Shown: piece after piece, positions 17,828 to 27,083 of the stretch
Layout: each line of letters starts with the position of its first letter
Position numbering within the stretch: the first letter of the stretch is position 1
Assembly: GCA_965208815.1 (NCBI GenBank)
Contig: OZ242357.1
Span: 434,001-498,000, forward strand
Reading direction: 5' to 3'
Source of the DNA: Bin55 sp009840545
Lineage (GTDB): Bacteria; Pseudomonadota; Gammaproteobacteria; Pseudomonadales; Azotimanducaceae
DNA: 64,000 nt
The notes under the pieces: model-generated
What the model was told of the DNA's origin: nothing
What the model saw: the letters and a program-made list of their open reading frames with translations, nothing else
Database searches by the model: none
Translations under genes and position numbers: made by a program

Positions 17828-18774
17828 ACATGAAACAGTATCTGTTAATTGCACTTCTTGTCGTACAAGTTCTGATTGTTGTTGCGATTTGGCTCTTGGG
17901 CCTACAAGGACCAAAAGTCCCTGAACCGTTTCTTGAATTTGATATGGGCACTGTGGACCGACTCTCCATCGCGAGTTCTGACGAATCCATCAGTTTGACG
18001 AGGGTGGACGATGTCTGGGAATTGCCGGATGGAAACCCCGCTGACGAACGAAAGATTAATCGAGTCTTGGAGAGATTGGCTGACGCGTCAGGCGATTGGC
18101 CTGTGGCGACGAGCGAGAGTACAGCGAAGAGATTCGAAGTGACGAAAGACGGCTTTCAAAAGCACATTTCGGTGTTTGCGGACGATGAGACTCTTGCGGA
18201 CATATATGTAGGAACATCTCCCAGCTTCCGATTGGTACATGCAAGAGCAGTAAACGGAGGTCCCGTACATGCAATAGAGTTTGCCAACCATGATGCAAGT
18301 ACCACACCAAATTCGTGGCTCGATAAGTCTCTCCTTCGCCCCCAAGGTTCTATCAGTAGTCTGGAACGCGTTGACTCCTATGTGCTCTCCAAGAACGAAG
18401 GTATTTGGTCTGTCGCGGATGAGACCGAATTGGATCAGTCCGAGGTTAGGGACTACATCGAACGATTTGAGACACTGAGCGTGTTCGAACTGAGCGAATC
18501 TGATGTAACGGAAACGGAACCCAGCGCACAGATTGTGATTACAGATGACGATGGTTCTTTCACCTTGACCCTCTATTACGTTGAGTCGTCTGAGGATTGG
18601 GTGGTTCACTCCGATCGTGAAGTAAGCCACTATGGGTTGGCAACCTATATCGGATCTGAACTTGTCAAGGATTTGGAGGATCTAGTTCCAGAGGACGAGG
18701 AAGAGGCTGAGTCGTCGTCCGAGGATGGGGACGCTGTAATGACTGTCGAGGATATTACGGACGAGTCAGAATAG
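17824..18774 (+). CDS. DUF4340 family protein, third gene of the GldA/FG-like operon
   Basis: 316 residues. An N-terminal membrane anchor (residues 5-27) is followed by the DUF4340 beta-rich repeat unit (VDRLSIASSDESISLTRVDD, WELPDGNPADERKINRVLERL) and an acidic C-terminus (DEEEAESSSEDGD). DUF4340 genes regularly follow permease-GldG genes, and here the ATG lies inside the ATGA overlap with the preceding stop, indicating translational coupling. The bulk is probably periplasmic. The acidic tail echoes the acidic insert of the neighbouring fusion protein. Biochemical role is unknown. Confidence 0.88.
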   Translation: MNMKQYLLIALLVVQVLIVVAIWLLGLQGPKVPEPFLEFDMGTVDRLSIASSDESISLTRVDDVWELPDGNPADERKINRVLERLADASGDWPVATSESTAKRFEVTKDGFQKHISVFADDETLADIYVGTSPSFRLVHARAVNGGPVHAIEFANHDASTTPNSWLDKSLLRPQGSISSLERVDSYVLSKNEGIWSVADETELDQSEVRDYIERFETLSVFELSESDVTETEPSAQIVITDDDGSFTLTLYYVESSEDWVVHSDREVSHYGLATYIGSELVKDLEDLVPEDEEEAESSSEDGDAVMTVEDITDESE

Positions 18775-18804
18775 AAAGCAAGATCTCGATAAAGTCCAAC
18801 TAGA

Positions 18805-19227
18805 TCAGTTTTCCTCGTCACCGATGGCAAGTGCGGTGCGGAGTTCATTGGAGAACGATTCAAGCTCTTTGACGCCGTAAGGTACTGCCTCTCCTGAACC
18901 CCAAACCGGTCCCGGCCAAGCCGCATCGTCAGTTCGGCGGCCAATCACATGAATGTGAAGCTGGGGAACCTGATTGCCCAACGCTGCAACGTTTAGCTTG
19001 TGCGCGTCGCAGTACAACTTGAGTGTTTTGGATGCCGCTTCAATTTCATCGTATAGATCATCTCTCTGTTCAAGCGGCAGATCGTGAAAGTCGCGTAGGC
19101 CTTCAGCTTTGGGGACCAGAACAATCCACGGGAAGCGACTGTCGTTCATCAGGAGAACCTCACACAAGTACAACTCCCCAATATAAACGCAGTCTGCAAG
19201 CAGTTTCGGATGGATTTCAAATGCCAT
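18805..19227 (-). CDS. HIT family hydrolase
   Basis: About 140 residues. The histidine-triad motif is QLHIHVIGR, a common variant in which the first His is Gln, followed by the family block DAAWPGPVWG. Members hydrolyse nucleotidyl phosphoramidates or dinucleoside polyphosphates; the substrate is not determined. The ATG at 19227 (MAFEIHPKLLAD) is chosen because AAGGAAGG lies about 8 nt upstream; an upstream start would add 24 residues of non-family sequence. It begins 16 nt after the stop of the DUF3604 gene, so the two are probably co-transcribed. It converges with the DUF4340 gene. Confidence 0.9.
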   Translation of the reverse strand: MAFEIHPKLLADCVYIGELYLCEVLLMNDSRFPWIVLVPKAEGLRDFHDLPLEQRDDLYDEIEAASKTLKLYCDAHKLNVAALGNQVPQLHIHVIGRRTDDAAWPGPVWGSGEAVPYGVKELESFSNELRTALAIGDEEN

Positions 19228-19243
19228 ATGAGTCTCGCCTTCC

Positions 19244-21772
19244 TTATTGTGTGGGGTAGCCGCCAACCCAAATGGGACTCGACCATGCGATTGCGTCATT
19301 AGCTTGGCGGATGCGAACGTAATAGTAGTCGCCTTGAGTCGTCCCAGTATCCGTTAGTTCAAACCGAACGTCTTGGGGTCCATCTTTGTGGACTCTCTGA
19401 AACGAAATGTGGTCGTCGTAAGAATCCACTGGTACTTTTGCTACAACCAAGCCGTCGGTAATCGATGCCAATTCAAAGGTGGTTTTTGTGCCCGGAATTC
19501 TCGCATTTGCTCGAAACGAAGCAATGCCTCCAGCTTCGGATGAGTCAGCCAGATGAACCTCTACCTTGGCGTCCTCTGTGACGCTCGCCAATTCAACGAA
19601 GAACGAACCCGTGCTTCCTCGGGTCGTTACACGGAAGGTCGCACTCGTATTCGAAGTTTGAGTGAACGCATGAGGTGCCATGTTGCCCAATCCAGCGACT
19701 GTCGCACCGCTGACCTCAATCCTACCCTGCCAAACCCTATGTCCACGAGGGTTGTCGAGCGGATGGAACGGAACCGAGTCTGACCAAAAAACCATGTGAT
19801 AGGTTTCTTCTTCTTCGCGACTCGATTCCAAATCTAGCAGGTAGTCGCGCGTCCAAACTATCTCGTTGTTCTTGACAATACTGACATCACGAATCGGTGC
19901 AGTACCAATCACGCGACCCTGAATTTCTCGTACTTCGTTGAATGGAATGCGTTGGCCCATTTGAGCTCCGTTCAGCTCAAAGTCCAAGATGATGCGATCT
20001 CCCGAGGTCGCATACGTACTGAGGTTTCTCATCGCATCAAACAAGGCATCGCGAGACTTCTCACTCGCTCGAAGTGCTCCCAAGCCAAAACGTTGCGTCA
20101 GCCATCCACCTTGAGGCGGGCTCCATCCTGGTTGCGACAGGTGGTTGTCGGTTGCAGCAATGAATCCTACTTGGTGACCGTGTTGCAGGTACATCTGCGC
20201 AAACCACTCAAAGGTTCCATGTTGCGACATGATCTCAACCAGAGTTTCCAGCTCAGGGTCGCTGTATCGGTAGTCTGCCGGTTGATGAGCGTGAGGGATT
20301 ACCACGACGTCTTCCGGATCGTTAGTCTCTCGAAGCCCTTGATAGAGTTTGGAGAGTGTTCCGTGGGTCTGTGCAGGAATGCGTTTTCGCCCCTCAGATG
20401 TTCGGAAAAGCACGTTGTGATGCCCTCCCTGCCACTTTCGAACAGTCCATTCGTAGCCTAGGAATGCAATGAACGCTCCTTCATCCGAGTATTCCTCCAC
20501 CTTTTCCTTGAGGGTTTTCCACTCGAAGTCATCCATCCAAATGTCGTGCTCCGAATGGGTCACAAAGTCGAGACGCGCATCGTCGCGCGCCCAAGTCATA
20601 AGGCGATCAGGTGTGCCGATGCCTTCAGCAAACCCAGAGTGTCCGTGCGTATCTCCCCAAAAGATAAAGCGCGTCGGTGACTCTTCAACAAGAATGGGAT
20701 TGCTGGTCCCCGTGATTGAACCATTTGACGAACGAATTGAAATGCGATACACGCCCGGAGTGTCGAACGAAACGTTCTCAATTACGGAAATTGCCGGTGA
20801 TCCGCGTTTGATCTTGGCCAACTCACGATCTCCTACAGTTACGTGCCATTCCGGTAGAACTCCGGTGGCGCGGTTGTAATAGCGATCTTGAGCACGGATT
20901 GAAATCTCCACAGCTTCACCGGCCGTCACGATGGACGGCGCAAAACCATGCACTCCCGCCACAGCTCCACCACGAATTACAACCTCTTGAATTGGTAGGG
21001 ACAAGAAGTGCCGATTGCTGTCGAGAGCAACATAAAGAGGGAAGGGCATGAGTTCGCTGGACGCGGTTGGCATGCGTAGTCCACTACCTCCTCCCGATGT
21101 GTCTCCATATGTAATAGTCACAACGTCGCCAGGTTCGAGTTTTGATTCGGAGACTTTGGCAAACATGCTTGGCGCTGCACGTCGAAAGCCACCATGCATG
21201 CCTCGAATGTTCAAAGACTCGAATGTAAAGCTCACATTGGGGTTGGAGGAAGTCACTGAAACGAAGTTGTTAGCTTCGGGGTTATCGACTTGGAAACGGC
21301 CATGATTTGCCAAGAAGTGCTTTGCAATGAAGAATCCTCCACCCACTTGAATTGGTTCCGAACCCACTGTGTAGGTCTGTACCAATGTGCCAAAGCCACC
21401 GGCTTCAAAGGGTCCACCACTGGCGTTCAATTCTCCGATTGCATCGGGATTGGATTCCTGGAGAGCCAATTCGCGAATGTACGAGTCAAGTTCTTGAAAG
21501 CGTGGAGTTCCTTGCGGAAGCGGATAGCTAAGTAGGTTTGAGACAAGCTGAGTCAGATTTACCGGGACATACCTACCTTCAAGTGAATATGCGTTGACCC
21601 ACTTCCAAAGAACTCTTGATCGATCTCGTGCGTTTTCCCGGTTGGAGGGTGTGATTTCAACAGACCTCTTGAGAGCCTCGACTTTCTCTCGAGTTGAGGT
21701 GTCCAGGTAGTCGTCTTTGACTTGAGCTGTCGCAAACTGGCTCAGATTGAGAACGATGAACACGAGCGCCAC
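19244..21772 (-). CDS. Secreted DUF3604 (PHP-like metal-dependent) protein
   Basis: 842 residues. A signal peptide (residues 1-16, cleavage near ATA-QV) is followed by a beta-sandwich region and then the DUF3604 core, with metal-ligand motifs FWGDTHGHSG (near residue 370), THSEHD (near 405), PHAHQP and TDNH. This pattern matches PHP-type metallohydrolases. The remaining C-terminal part is beta-rich (FRVTTRGSTGSFFVELASV, then IWVGG at the end). DUF3604 proteins are frequent in marine proteobacteria and have no settled substrate. GTG start. The HIT gene follows 16 nt downstream. Confidence 0.87.
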   Translation of the reverse strand: MALVFIVLNLSQFATAQVKDDYLDTSTREKVEALKRSVEITPSNRENARDRSRVLWKWVNAYSLEGRYVPVNLTQLVSNLLSYPLPQGTPRFQELDSYIRELALQESNPDAIGELNASGGPFEAGGFGTLVQTYTVGSEPIQVGGGFFIAKHFLANHGRFQVDNPEANNFVSVTSSNPNVSFTFESLNIRGMHGGFRRAAPSMFAKVSESKLEPGDVVTITYGDTSGGGSGLRMPTASSELMPFPLYVALDSNRHFLSLPIQEVVIRGGAVAGVHGFAPSIVTAGEAVEISIRAQDRYYNRATGVLPEWHVTVGDRELAKIKRGSPAISVIENVSFDTPGVYRISIRSSNGSITGTSNPILVEESPTRFIFWGDTHGHSGFAEGIGTPDRLMTWARDDARLDFVTHSEHDIWMDDFEWKTLKEKVEEYSDEGAFIAFLGYEWTVRKWQGGHHNVLFRTSEGRKRIPAQTHGTLSKLYQGLRETNDPEDVVVIPHAHQPADYRYSDPELETLVEIMSQHGTFEWFAQMYLQHGHQVGFIAATDNHLSQPGWSPPQGGWLTQRFGLGALRASEKSRDALFDAMRNLSTYATSGDRIILDFELNGAQMGQRIPFNEVREIQGRVIGTAPIRDVSIVKNNEIVWTRDYLLDLESSREEEETYHMVFWSDSVPFHPLDNPRGHRVWQGRIEVSGATVAGLGNMAPHAFTQTSNTSATFRVTTRGSTGSFFVELASVTEDAKVEVHLADSSEAGGIASFRANARIPGTKTTFELASITDGLVVAKVPVDSYDDHISFQRVHKDGPQDVRFELTDTGTTQGDYYYVRIRQANDAIAWSSPIWVGGYPTQ

Positions 21773-21894
21773 TACCTATGAGAAAGCACTCGAAGATGAC
21801 TTAGTGTCTCTTGGTTTCCTAGGTAGTCTCATTAATGGAAAGCGCGCTAACTGGTTTCTTGAGCGATGTTTGACTACGGTTAGTGAGTCTTCAT

Positions 21895-23094
21895 CTAGCT
21901 TGCTCTGCTTTTTGCGTTCCTCCGTACCGACGCAATGGGATGCATGAATCCGGCACCAGCGGGCCAGACCCCCCGTTCAGACTTGGTCCAACGAGTGATG
22001 GCTTGACCATGCGAACTCAAGGACTGCCATATTTCGTGGGGCATTGCCCTTGGAACTCCGCGCCTTGATGTCCAAGGAGCGCTGTATTCAACATCGGGTA
22101 ATGCGCGGACTTGGAGGCTTAAGTTAGGAGTGGCACCGTGCCAACCACGATTGTCCCGAAACACTCCGGCACCTGCGTTTGCACCAACAAGAGTCGAGGT
22201 TCGCATCCACTGTGGTTCTTCACTTTGGCTAGGAATCTTCCCAGCTACGGCGTGGGTTCCTGGAATCTGACGAATGGGTCCGTTTTCCCAGGTTAGATCG
22301 CTCATGAGGAAATTGATTGTGATCATGGGAGGAGTACGTTGCACGACGGCTTGCCGCACTCTTGGATCGAGTTCTTCGCTATTGAGAATGCCGTTTGTGT
22401 CAAGACCAGTTTTGATGGCTTGCAACAACCGATCACGTGAGACTTGAAAGTTTTCCTGTACATCCGAATGCAAGGCTTGGTATTCCACAGCCCCTGGAAT
22501 GCACAAATCGCCCCCAGAACCCCATACGTAATAGTCCTCGGAGCCGAATAGCTTCGCCAGAATGGGTGTCGTTGTTGGCAGATCGACCATAGAAGCCCAC
22601 TCTGGTCTATGGAGTTGTTGTCTTGAAGCCGAAGCCGTTCCGTAGCTATACCGATGGGGCAATCGGTTAGTCTCTGTAATGTACTTTCTTCCTTCGTGTC
22701 CCTGATGAGCGAGAATGTCTCGCAGGACTTCAGCACAACCTGTTCGCCAAGTATCTAATTGTTCTGCGTCTAACAATTTGTCAACAACAACAAATCCGTC
22801 ACGATAGAAAATTCGAGCTATCCGATCTAGCTCGTGGGGTTGGCAGACTTCAAGCCCAGCTATGCCGTTGTTTTCTCGCAAGAAATGGCGCAGTGTCTCC
22901 ACATCAGAACTTTCAATGGACCGGTGGGCGGGAGCGTAGGGATCCATTGCGGCAAATCCGTTCGGTTGAGTACTGGTTGTCCCGTTCTCATCCATAGTCT
23001 CATTGATGGGCGTGTTTGAGCACCACCCAATGGATGTCGGTCCGTGAACTTGCACGTCGGTCAACTCGCTATTCAAGGCTTGTTGATCCTTCAT
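21895..23094 (-). CDS. Phytanoyl-CoA dioxygenase (PhyH) family protein
   Basis: 399 residues. The double-stranded beta-helix core has FYRDGFVVVDKLLDAEQL at the start of the domain, the iron-binding HSDVQENF (HxD), and the distal His in RGWHGATPN followed by an Arg for 2-oxoglutarate (SLQVRAL). About 80 residues precede the domain without recognizable motif, longer than the usual family length. Fe(II)/2-oxoglutarate-dependent hydroxylation of an unknown small molecule is inferred. It is upstream of the DUF3604 gene on the same strand with a 122-nt gap. A second PhyH-like gene lies at 38.9 kb; the two are not close paralogues. Confidence 0.85.
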   Translation of the reverse strand: MKDQQALNSELTDVQVHGPTSIGWCSNTPINETMDENGTTSTQPNGFAAMDPYAPAHRSIESSDVETLRHFLRENNGIAGLEVCQPHELDRIARIFYRDGFVVVDKLLDAEQLDTWRTGCAEVLRDILAHQGHEGRKYITETNRLPHRYSYGTASASRQQLHRPEWASMVDLPTTTPILAKLFGSEDYYVWGSGGDLCIPGAVEYQALHSDVQENFQVSRDRLLQAIKTGLDTNGILNSEELDPRVRQAVVQRTPPMITINFLMSDLTWENGPIRQIPGTHAVAGKIPSQSEEPQWMRTSTLVGANAGAGVFRDNRGWHGATPNLSLQVRALPDVEYSAPWTSRRGVPRAMPHEIWQSLSSHGQAITRWTKSERGVWPAGAGFMHPIASVRRNAKSRAS

Positions 23095-23382
23095 TTGATT
23101 GAACTAGTCACTACTACGAGTCTCTCTCGAAGTTCCAATTGACCGCCCGGTTTGGCCTCTAGGGATTTGCCACCGTCTCTATTGCGATCCGACAAATAAT
23201 ACTTAGTGATCGAGTTTGGGACAGCAACCAATCCCAGTTCTTCAATTGCAAAATTGAGAATTGGATTACGTTATGGACTCAGATGGTCTTACTCTAGCTT
23301 TGACGATTGGTCGTAGCCAAGTGAATGGAAAATCATTTACCCTTAGTGTCCGTAGGTTAGAGATTAAGTCTTGGAGCGAGAA

Positions 23383-23727
23383 ATGAGCAGCGATTTCACG
23401 AAGCCATCTTCGCCTGCATCCGTAGATACGATTAATGCCAGAGCGATATATGTCATGTACATGGCCGGTTTGATTGCACTTCCTGTTGCAATTGCAGCCG
23501 TGGTTTGGGCATATGCCTGTCGAGATGCCACGGAGGACGAGTTTCTCGAGAGTCACTACGATAACCAAATACGCATTTTTTGGATTGCTTTAGCGTTGGG
23601 AATCCTCGGTCTTTTTTTGGCAATCCTTGTCGTTGGGTTGTTTGTAATTGTCGGCATGTGGATTTGGTTAATCATTCGATGTCGAGAAGGACTATTCCAG
23701 CTTGAATACGGAGAACCCGCAGATTAG
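23383..23727 (+). CDS. DUF4870-like small membrane protein
   Basis: 114 residues with three hydrophobic segments (about 25-45, 68-84, 86-105). The sequence HYDNQIRIFWIALALGILG followed by IIRCREGL resembles DUF4870 proteins, where a conserved HxxxQ/RTFW-like segment precedes two helices. The ATG at 23383 has GGAG about 7 nt upstream and is preferred to an in-frame TTG 12 nt earlier. It is divergent from the PhyH gene (288-nt intergenic region) and 130 nt before the diiron gene. Function unknown. Confidence 0.75.
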   Translation: MSSDFTKPSSPASVDTINARAIYVMYMAGLIALPVAIAAVVWAYACRDATEDEFLESHYDNQIRIFWIALALGILGLFLAILVVGLFVIVGMWIWLIIRCREGLFQLEYGEPAD

Positions 23728-23859
23728 GACGGAAATTGAGACACAGGAGCTTTCCAATTTGGTCGTCGTTCAAGCAGAGTTGCAGCGGACAGCGGTAGCC
23801 AATTAGAATGCACTCATCGTGACTTGATTCGCCCAAGCGCATACCCCGACAAGAGACCT

Positions 23860-24930
23860 ATGACCACTCCAGCCGCAGACGAGAACCTCCCCGAACTCGA
23901 CCTATCTTGGATGAATCGTCGTGGTCCTTGGGACACCCACGCGAAACCCGGCAAGTATGGTCTCACTCTGGCCGACATTCAAGTTGGCGAGTACGGCGAA
24001 ACTCCTCAACAAAGTCAAAACTTGACCGGTCGTTCACGTGGATCGCCACCGCGCAGAGCTGCAATGCGTATTGGCGGTTATACGGTTCGTACCAAAAGTG
24101 ATATTTGGGTCGAGAACGCATCGTTCCTTTACGAAGAGGCATTGCAACGGCAATGGAGCTCTGCAACTGACGTTCCATGGGAGACGATCAAACCTCTTCC
24201 GGATGACGTTGAACAGGCTCAATGCCAATTGGCTACGTTCTTGACAGAGGTCGAGTTTGTAGCGGGCGATGTACCTGCCCGTTGGATCTCTGTGACAACT
24301 CCCGACTATTTTGAAGCTCGGCAAGTACTTCTTGCTCAAGTTATGGACGAATCGCGTCACATGGACGTTTTTCGCAAACGTGCTCTAGCCAACGGTGGAG
24401 GACTCATGAAAGCTACGGGCGCAACGGCAGGATTTGTCGGTGGGATCGACCTCTCTCGCGATTTCACGGAAATGTCGTCCAGACTACACATTTCTGGCGA
24501 AGGTGCAGTACTCACCATTTTCCGGATGGGCGAACTAATGGCCTACAACGATGCAGAAAAAGCCATTTACCGATTGTGCGCACAGGACGAAGCTCGGCAC
24601 GTCGCATTTGGTGTGATGCATTTGCGATACATGTCGCAAAAAGCTCCTGAACGCAGAGAAGAAATCGACACTTATCTTGACGAAGCGGAAGGCGGGATGC
24701 TCACGGACGCGGCAAACCCCGCAGGAAGATTGACTCAAACTTCCGAATCTCTTTGTATCTTGCTCGGTGGCGGTCGCGACAAGTTCGACGAAGGATTCCG
24801 CAAGATAGTCGCAATTCGCAGACGCCAGTTACAGGAATACAAGAAACGTGTCATTTCCGCGGGCTTTGGAGAACGGTTTGAGAATGGTCGCTCTCGTTTG
24901 AACGAATTAATGGCTCAAACTGCAGCTTGA
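23860..24930 (+). CDS. Ferritin-like diiron protein (candidate oxygenase, active subunit)
   Basis: 356 residues. Iron-ligand motifs of a ferritin-like four-helix bundle are present: a Glu-rich first helix (LATFLTEVEFVAGD), DESRHMDVF (first ExxH), a Glu in ISGEGAVLTIF, and DEARHVAFG (second ExxH). This matches non-heme diiron oxygenases/oxidases more than storage ferritin, with a long N-terminal extension (WMNRRGPWDTHAKPGKYGLT) shared with the next gene. The paralogue downstream (25134-26213) has lost the ligands, which suggests a catalytic/structural heterodimer as in PaaA/PaaC. Substrate unknown; the two SCP2-like genes downstream suggest a lipidic or CoA-linked one. ATG at 23860 is chosen because conservation with the paralogue begins just after it. 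Confidence 0.85.
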   Translation: MTTPAADENLPELDLSWMNRRGPWDTHAKPGKYGLTLADIQVGEYGETPQQSQNLTGRSRGSPPRRAAMRIGGYTVRTKSDIWVENASFLYEEALQRQWSSATDVPWETIKPLPDDVEQAQCQLATFLTEVEFVAGDVPARWISVTTPDYFEARQVLLAQVMDESRHMDVFRKRALANGGGLMKATGATAGFVGGIDLSRDFTEMSSRLHISGEGAVLTIFRMGELMAYNDAEKAIYRLCAQDEARHVAFGVMHLRYMSQKAPERREEIDTYLDEAEGGMLTDAANPAGRLTQTSESLCILLGGGRDKFDEGFRKIVAIRRRQLQEYKKRVISAGFGERFENGRSRLNELMAQTAA

Positions 24931-25133
24931 TCCGTTGTCCTTTAGGGCCTTGGCGGGTCGTTACGAGGTTCGTTCTCTTCTAATAGCAGAACGGTACGGA
25001 TTGCTTCTGTGCAGAGAATTTTGGTGTGGTGCCCAGTAACTCACTTAGGGTATATTTGATCTTGTATTGCCTACAAGCATGAAGTTATGTCTCGATTCGT
25101 TCGACGCAGTTTTGTGGCTTTTCATGAGTAAGC

Positions 25134-26213
25134 ATGGCGAAAAGCAAACCTAGCAAGAAGACGACTGGAACTCCACCACCGTTGGAAATTCCTGAGCCCA
25201 AGTTCAATTGGATGAACCAATCCCGACAGTGGGGAACGCGGGTCTCTCCCGGCAAGAGTGGACTGACTCTCGATAGCCTCAATGTAGGGATATATGGAGA
25301 AGTTCCGCCTCGCTGGACCGACCAAGGACGCAACCCTCGCGGAGCGATCCCTGTGAAAGGAGCATTGCCGATCGGTTACTCCGTGACCGAGAAGATCGGA
25401 CTCTGGGCTCCGATGGCTGCCGAACTTTACGAGGAAGCAATTCAAAGAAGGTGGGCACCGGCTACGGACGTTCCTTGGGTATCAATCCAAGCCCTTCCCG
25501 ATGATGTTGAAACTGCGATTTGCCAAGTTTGTACAGAGATTGCTCAATACGCAAATGTGGACATTGAAGTCCTAACAAATTGGCAGCACCGTATGTCCTA
25601 CGGTTATCACGAAGTCAAACAGTTTCTTGCTACAGCATCTCTCGATGCGGCTCGCCGTTACGAAGCATTTCGTAAACGAGCGCTGACGAATGGTGGTGGA
25701 CTTGGACTAGAACCTATGGATCAAGTCAATCGTTTTCTCTTGGAGAGTCGAGGAGGATGGACGGAAACTGTCGCTGGCATCGCGCTAGTTAGAGGTCTCT
25801 TTCTATCCACAATGTGCGAATACCTATTTAGGCATTCTTACAACGATGCTGAACGAGCTATTTACTCGTACGTCATTCAAGACATTTCCAGATTGATTGC
25901 GTATGGAGTCGATCACTTACGTTACTGCATGGCTCGGGACGACGAGAAAACCAGCACTGTCGCTACGATGATTGCGATTGGTCTTGGATTGATGGCTCGC
26001 GATCTTAGGGACCCAGTGCTCCGTGAAGCGTTGGCAATTGTCTTCGGAGGAGGAATCGCTGGAGCCCGTAGAGAAGGCATGTCTGTCTTCTTAGACTTCC
26101 TGGAAGACTTCAGAGAACGACATGTTGCCCTACGCCGCTGGTTGAATCTCCCCGGAGATGCGATGTCGATGCCCCGTGCATTTAGACCTCGTGAGCCTCG
26201 CCAAGCTCGCTAA
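25134..26213 (+). CDS. Degenerate ferritin-like paralogue lacking iron ligands (structural subunit?)
   Basis: 359 residues, alignable along its length with the preceding gene: WMNQSRQWGTRVSPGKSGLT versus WMNRRGPWDTHAKPGKYGLT, ELYEEAIQRRWAPATDVPW versus FLYEEALQRQWSSATDVPW, FRKRALTNGGGL versus FRKRALANGGGL. The diiron ligands are gone: DESRH is replaced by LDAARRY, and DEARH by QDISRL. The gene is otherwise intact, so loss of metal looks selected rather than decay. It is separated from the active copy by 203 nt and its stop is one base before the next ATG, i.e. tightly coupled to the SCP2-like genes. A non-catalytic partner subunit is the best inference. Confidence 0.82.
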   Translation: MAKSKPSKKTTGTPPPLEIPEPKFNWMNQSRQWGTRVSPGKSGLTLDSLNVGIYGEVPPRWTDQGRNPRGAIPVKGALPIGYSVTEKIGLWAPMAAELYEEAIQRRWAPATDVPWVSIQALPDDVETAICQVCTEIAQYANVDIEVLTNWQHRMSYGYHEVKQFLATASLDAARRYEAFRKRALTNGGGLGLEPMDQVNRFLLESRGGWTETVAGIALVRGLFLSTMCEYLFRHSYNDAERAIYSYVIQDISRLIAYGVDHLRYCMARDDEKTSTVATMIAIGLGLMARDLRDPVLREALAIVFGGGIAGARREGMSVFLDFLEDFRERHVALRRWLNLPGDAMSMPRAFRPREPRQAR

Positions 26214-26214
26214 C

Positions 26215-26664
26215 ATGTCAGAGGCACTTTGTTTTCCATCTGTTGAGTGGTTGAATGCGGTTCGAGAAGTATTCAATACCACCGACAGTTACCGAGGAGC
26301 CGGAGGAGGTCAATGCGACTGTACTGTAGGGCTCAAAGTTGACGATGAGGTTTTCATTGTCGAATTCGAAGGGTTTGGATGTTCCTCTGTTCAAACTGGC
26401 ACCGACTTCGAGTTAGGCAACGTGGACTTTTACATCGAAATGCCGATGTCTCAATGGCAAGACATGCTTGAAAATATTTCAGGCAACGGACACGCGATAG
26501 GGGAGTACACGCTAAACACAATTGATTTGGGAAGCGAAGAAGGAATCGCACACTCCAAACACGGGGATCAATACCGACAGGATCTCTTTGTCCGCTACAA
26601 CCAGACTCTTCAGTTCTTCTTCGACGCGTCGCATCGAGTCGATACGACATTCGAGAATTCGTAG
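26215..26664 (+). CDS. Small SCP2-like (sterol-carrier-type) protein 1
   Basis: 149 residues. The region VGLKVDDEVFIVEFEGFG and then FYIEMPMSQWQDMLENISG and YTLNTIDL resembles SCP2-type lipid-binding folds (beta strands, then a helix W-x-x-M-L). The resemblance is by pattern, so the family call is moderate. The ATG at 26215 is one base after the TAA of the degenerate diiron paralogue, and its stop is two bases before the next ATG, so it is the middle of a coupled set. It could present a lipid or acyl substrate to the diiron pair (inference). Confidence 0.65.
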   Translation: MSEALCFPSVEWLNAVREVFNTTDSYRGAGGGQCDCTVGLKVDDEVFIVEFEGFGCSSVQTGTDFELGNVDFYIEMPMSQWQDMLENISGNGHAIGEYTLNTIDLGSEEGIAHSKHGDQYRQDLFVRYNQTLQFFFDASHRVDTTFENS

Positions 26665-26666
26665 CT

Positions 26667-27053
26667 ATGGCGCTCCCAGATTCACTGCAGCGAGCTAAGA
26701 GAAGTGTCAATCGACAAGGCGAGTTTCGTAAGCTGGGAAGTGCGGAACTCATCATAGACTTCAACATTGGGAACATGCACCACACCGTGGAGTTTGATGC
26801 CTTCTCGGTGGGACAGATTCGTGAAGTTTCAGACGAATCCGAGCTGCGAAATGTTGGATCGAAGGTTCGAATGACCCAGAAACAGTGGAACTTTTATCTA
26901 CGTCGTAGAAAGTCGGGCAAATTACCAACACTTGTTGCATTTAACTTGGAGAATGACGTGCTAGAGTTCGCAACTCCCTTGGATCGATTGCACTTTCTTC
27001 GAGTTCACAAGACTGTCCAGGCATTCGTTGATGCGTGGGCTAGGTACAGCTAG
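26667..27053 (+). CDS. Small SCP2-like protein 2
   Basis: 128 residues. The order of elements resembles its upstream neighbour: strands (AELIIDFNIGNMHHTVEFD), a strand/helix VRMTQKQWNFYLRRRKSG, and a long C-terminal helix (VHKTVQAFVDAWARY). Similarity to SCP2-like proteins is suggestive only. It starts two bases after the stop of the previous gene and precedes the FmdB gene by 30 nt. A paired set of two small proteins and two diiron paralogues suggests one complex. Function not known. Confidence 0.6.
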   Translation: MALPDSLQRAKRSVNRQGEFRKLGSAELIIDFNIGNMHHTVEFDAFSVGQIREVSDESELRNVGSKVRMTQKQWNFYLRRRKSGKLPTLVAFNLENDVLEFATPLDRLHFLRVHKTVQAFVDAWARYS

Positions 27054-27083
27054 AAGACGGCGAGGCTTTTCTTTTTACTACCA

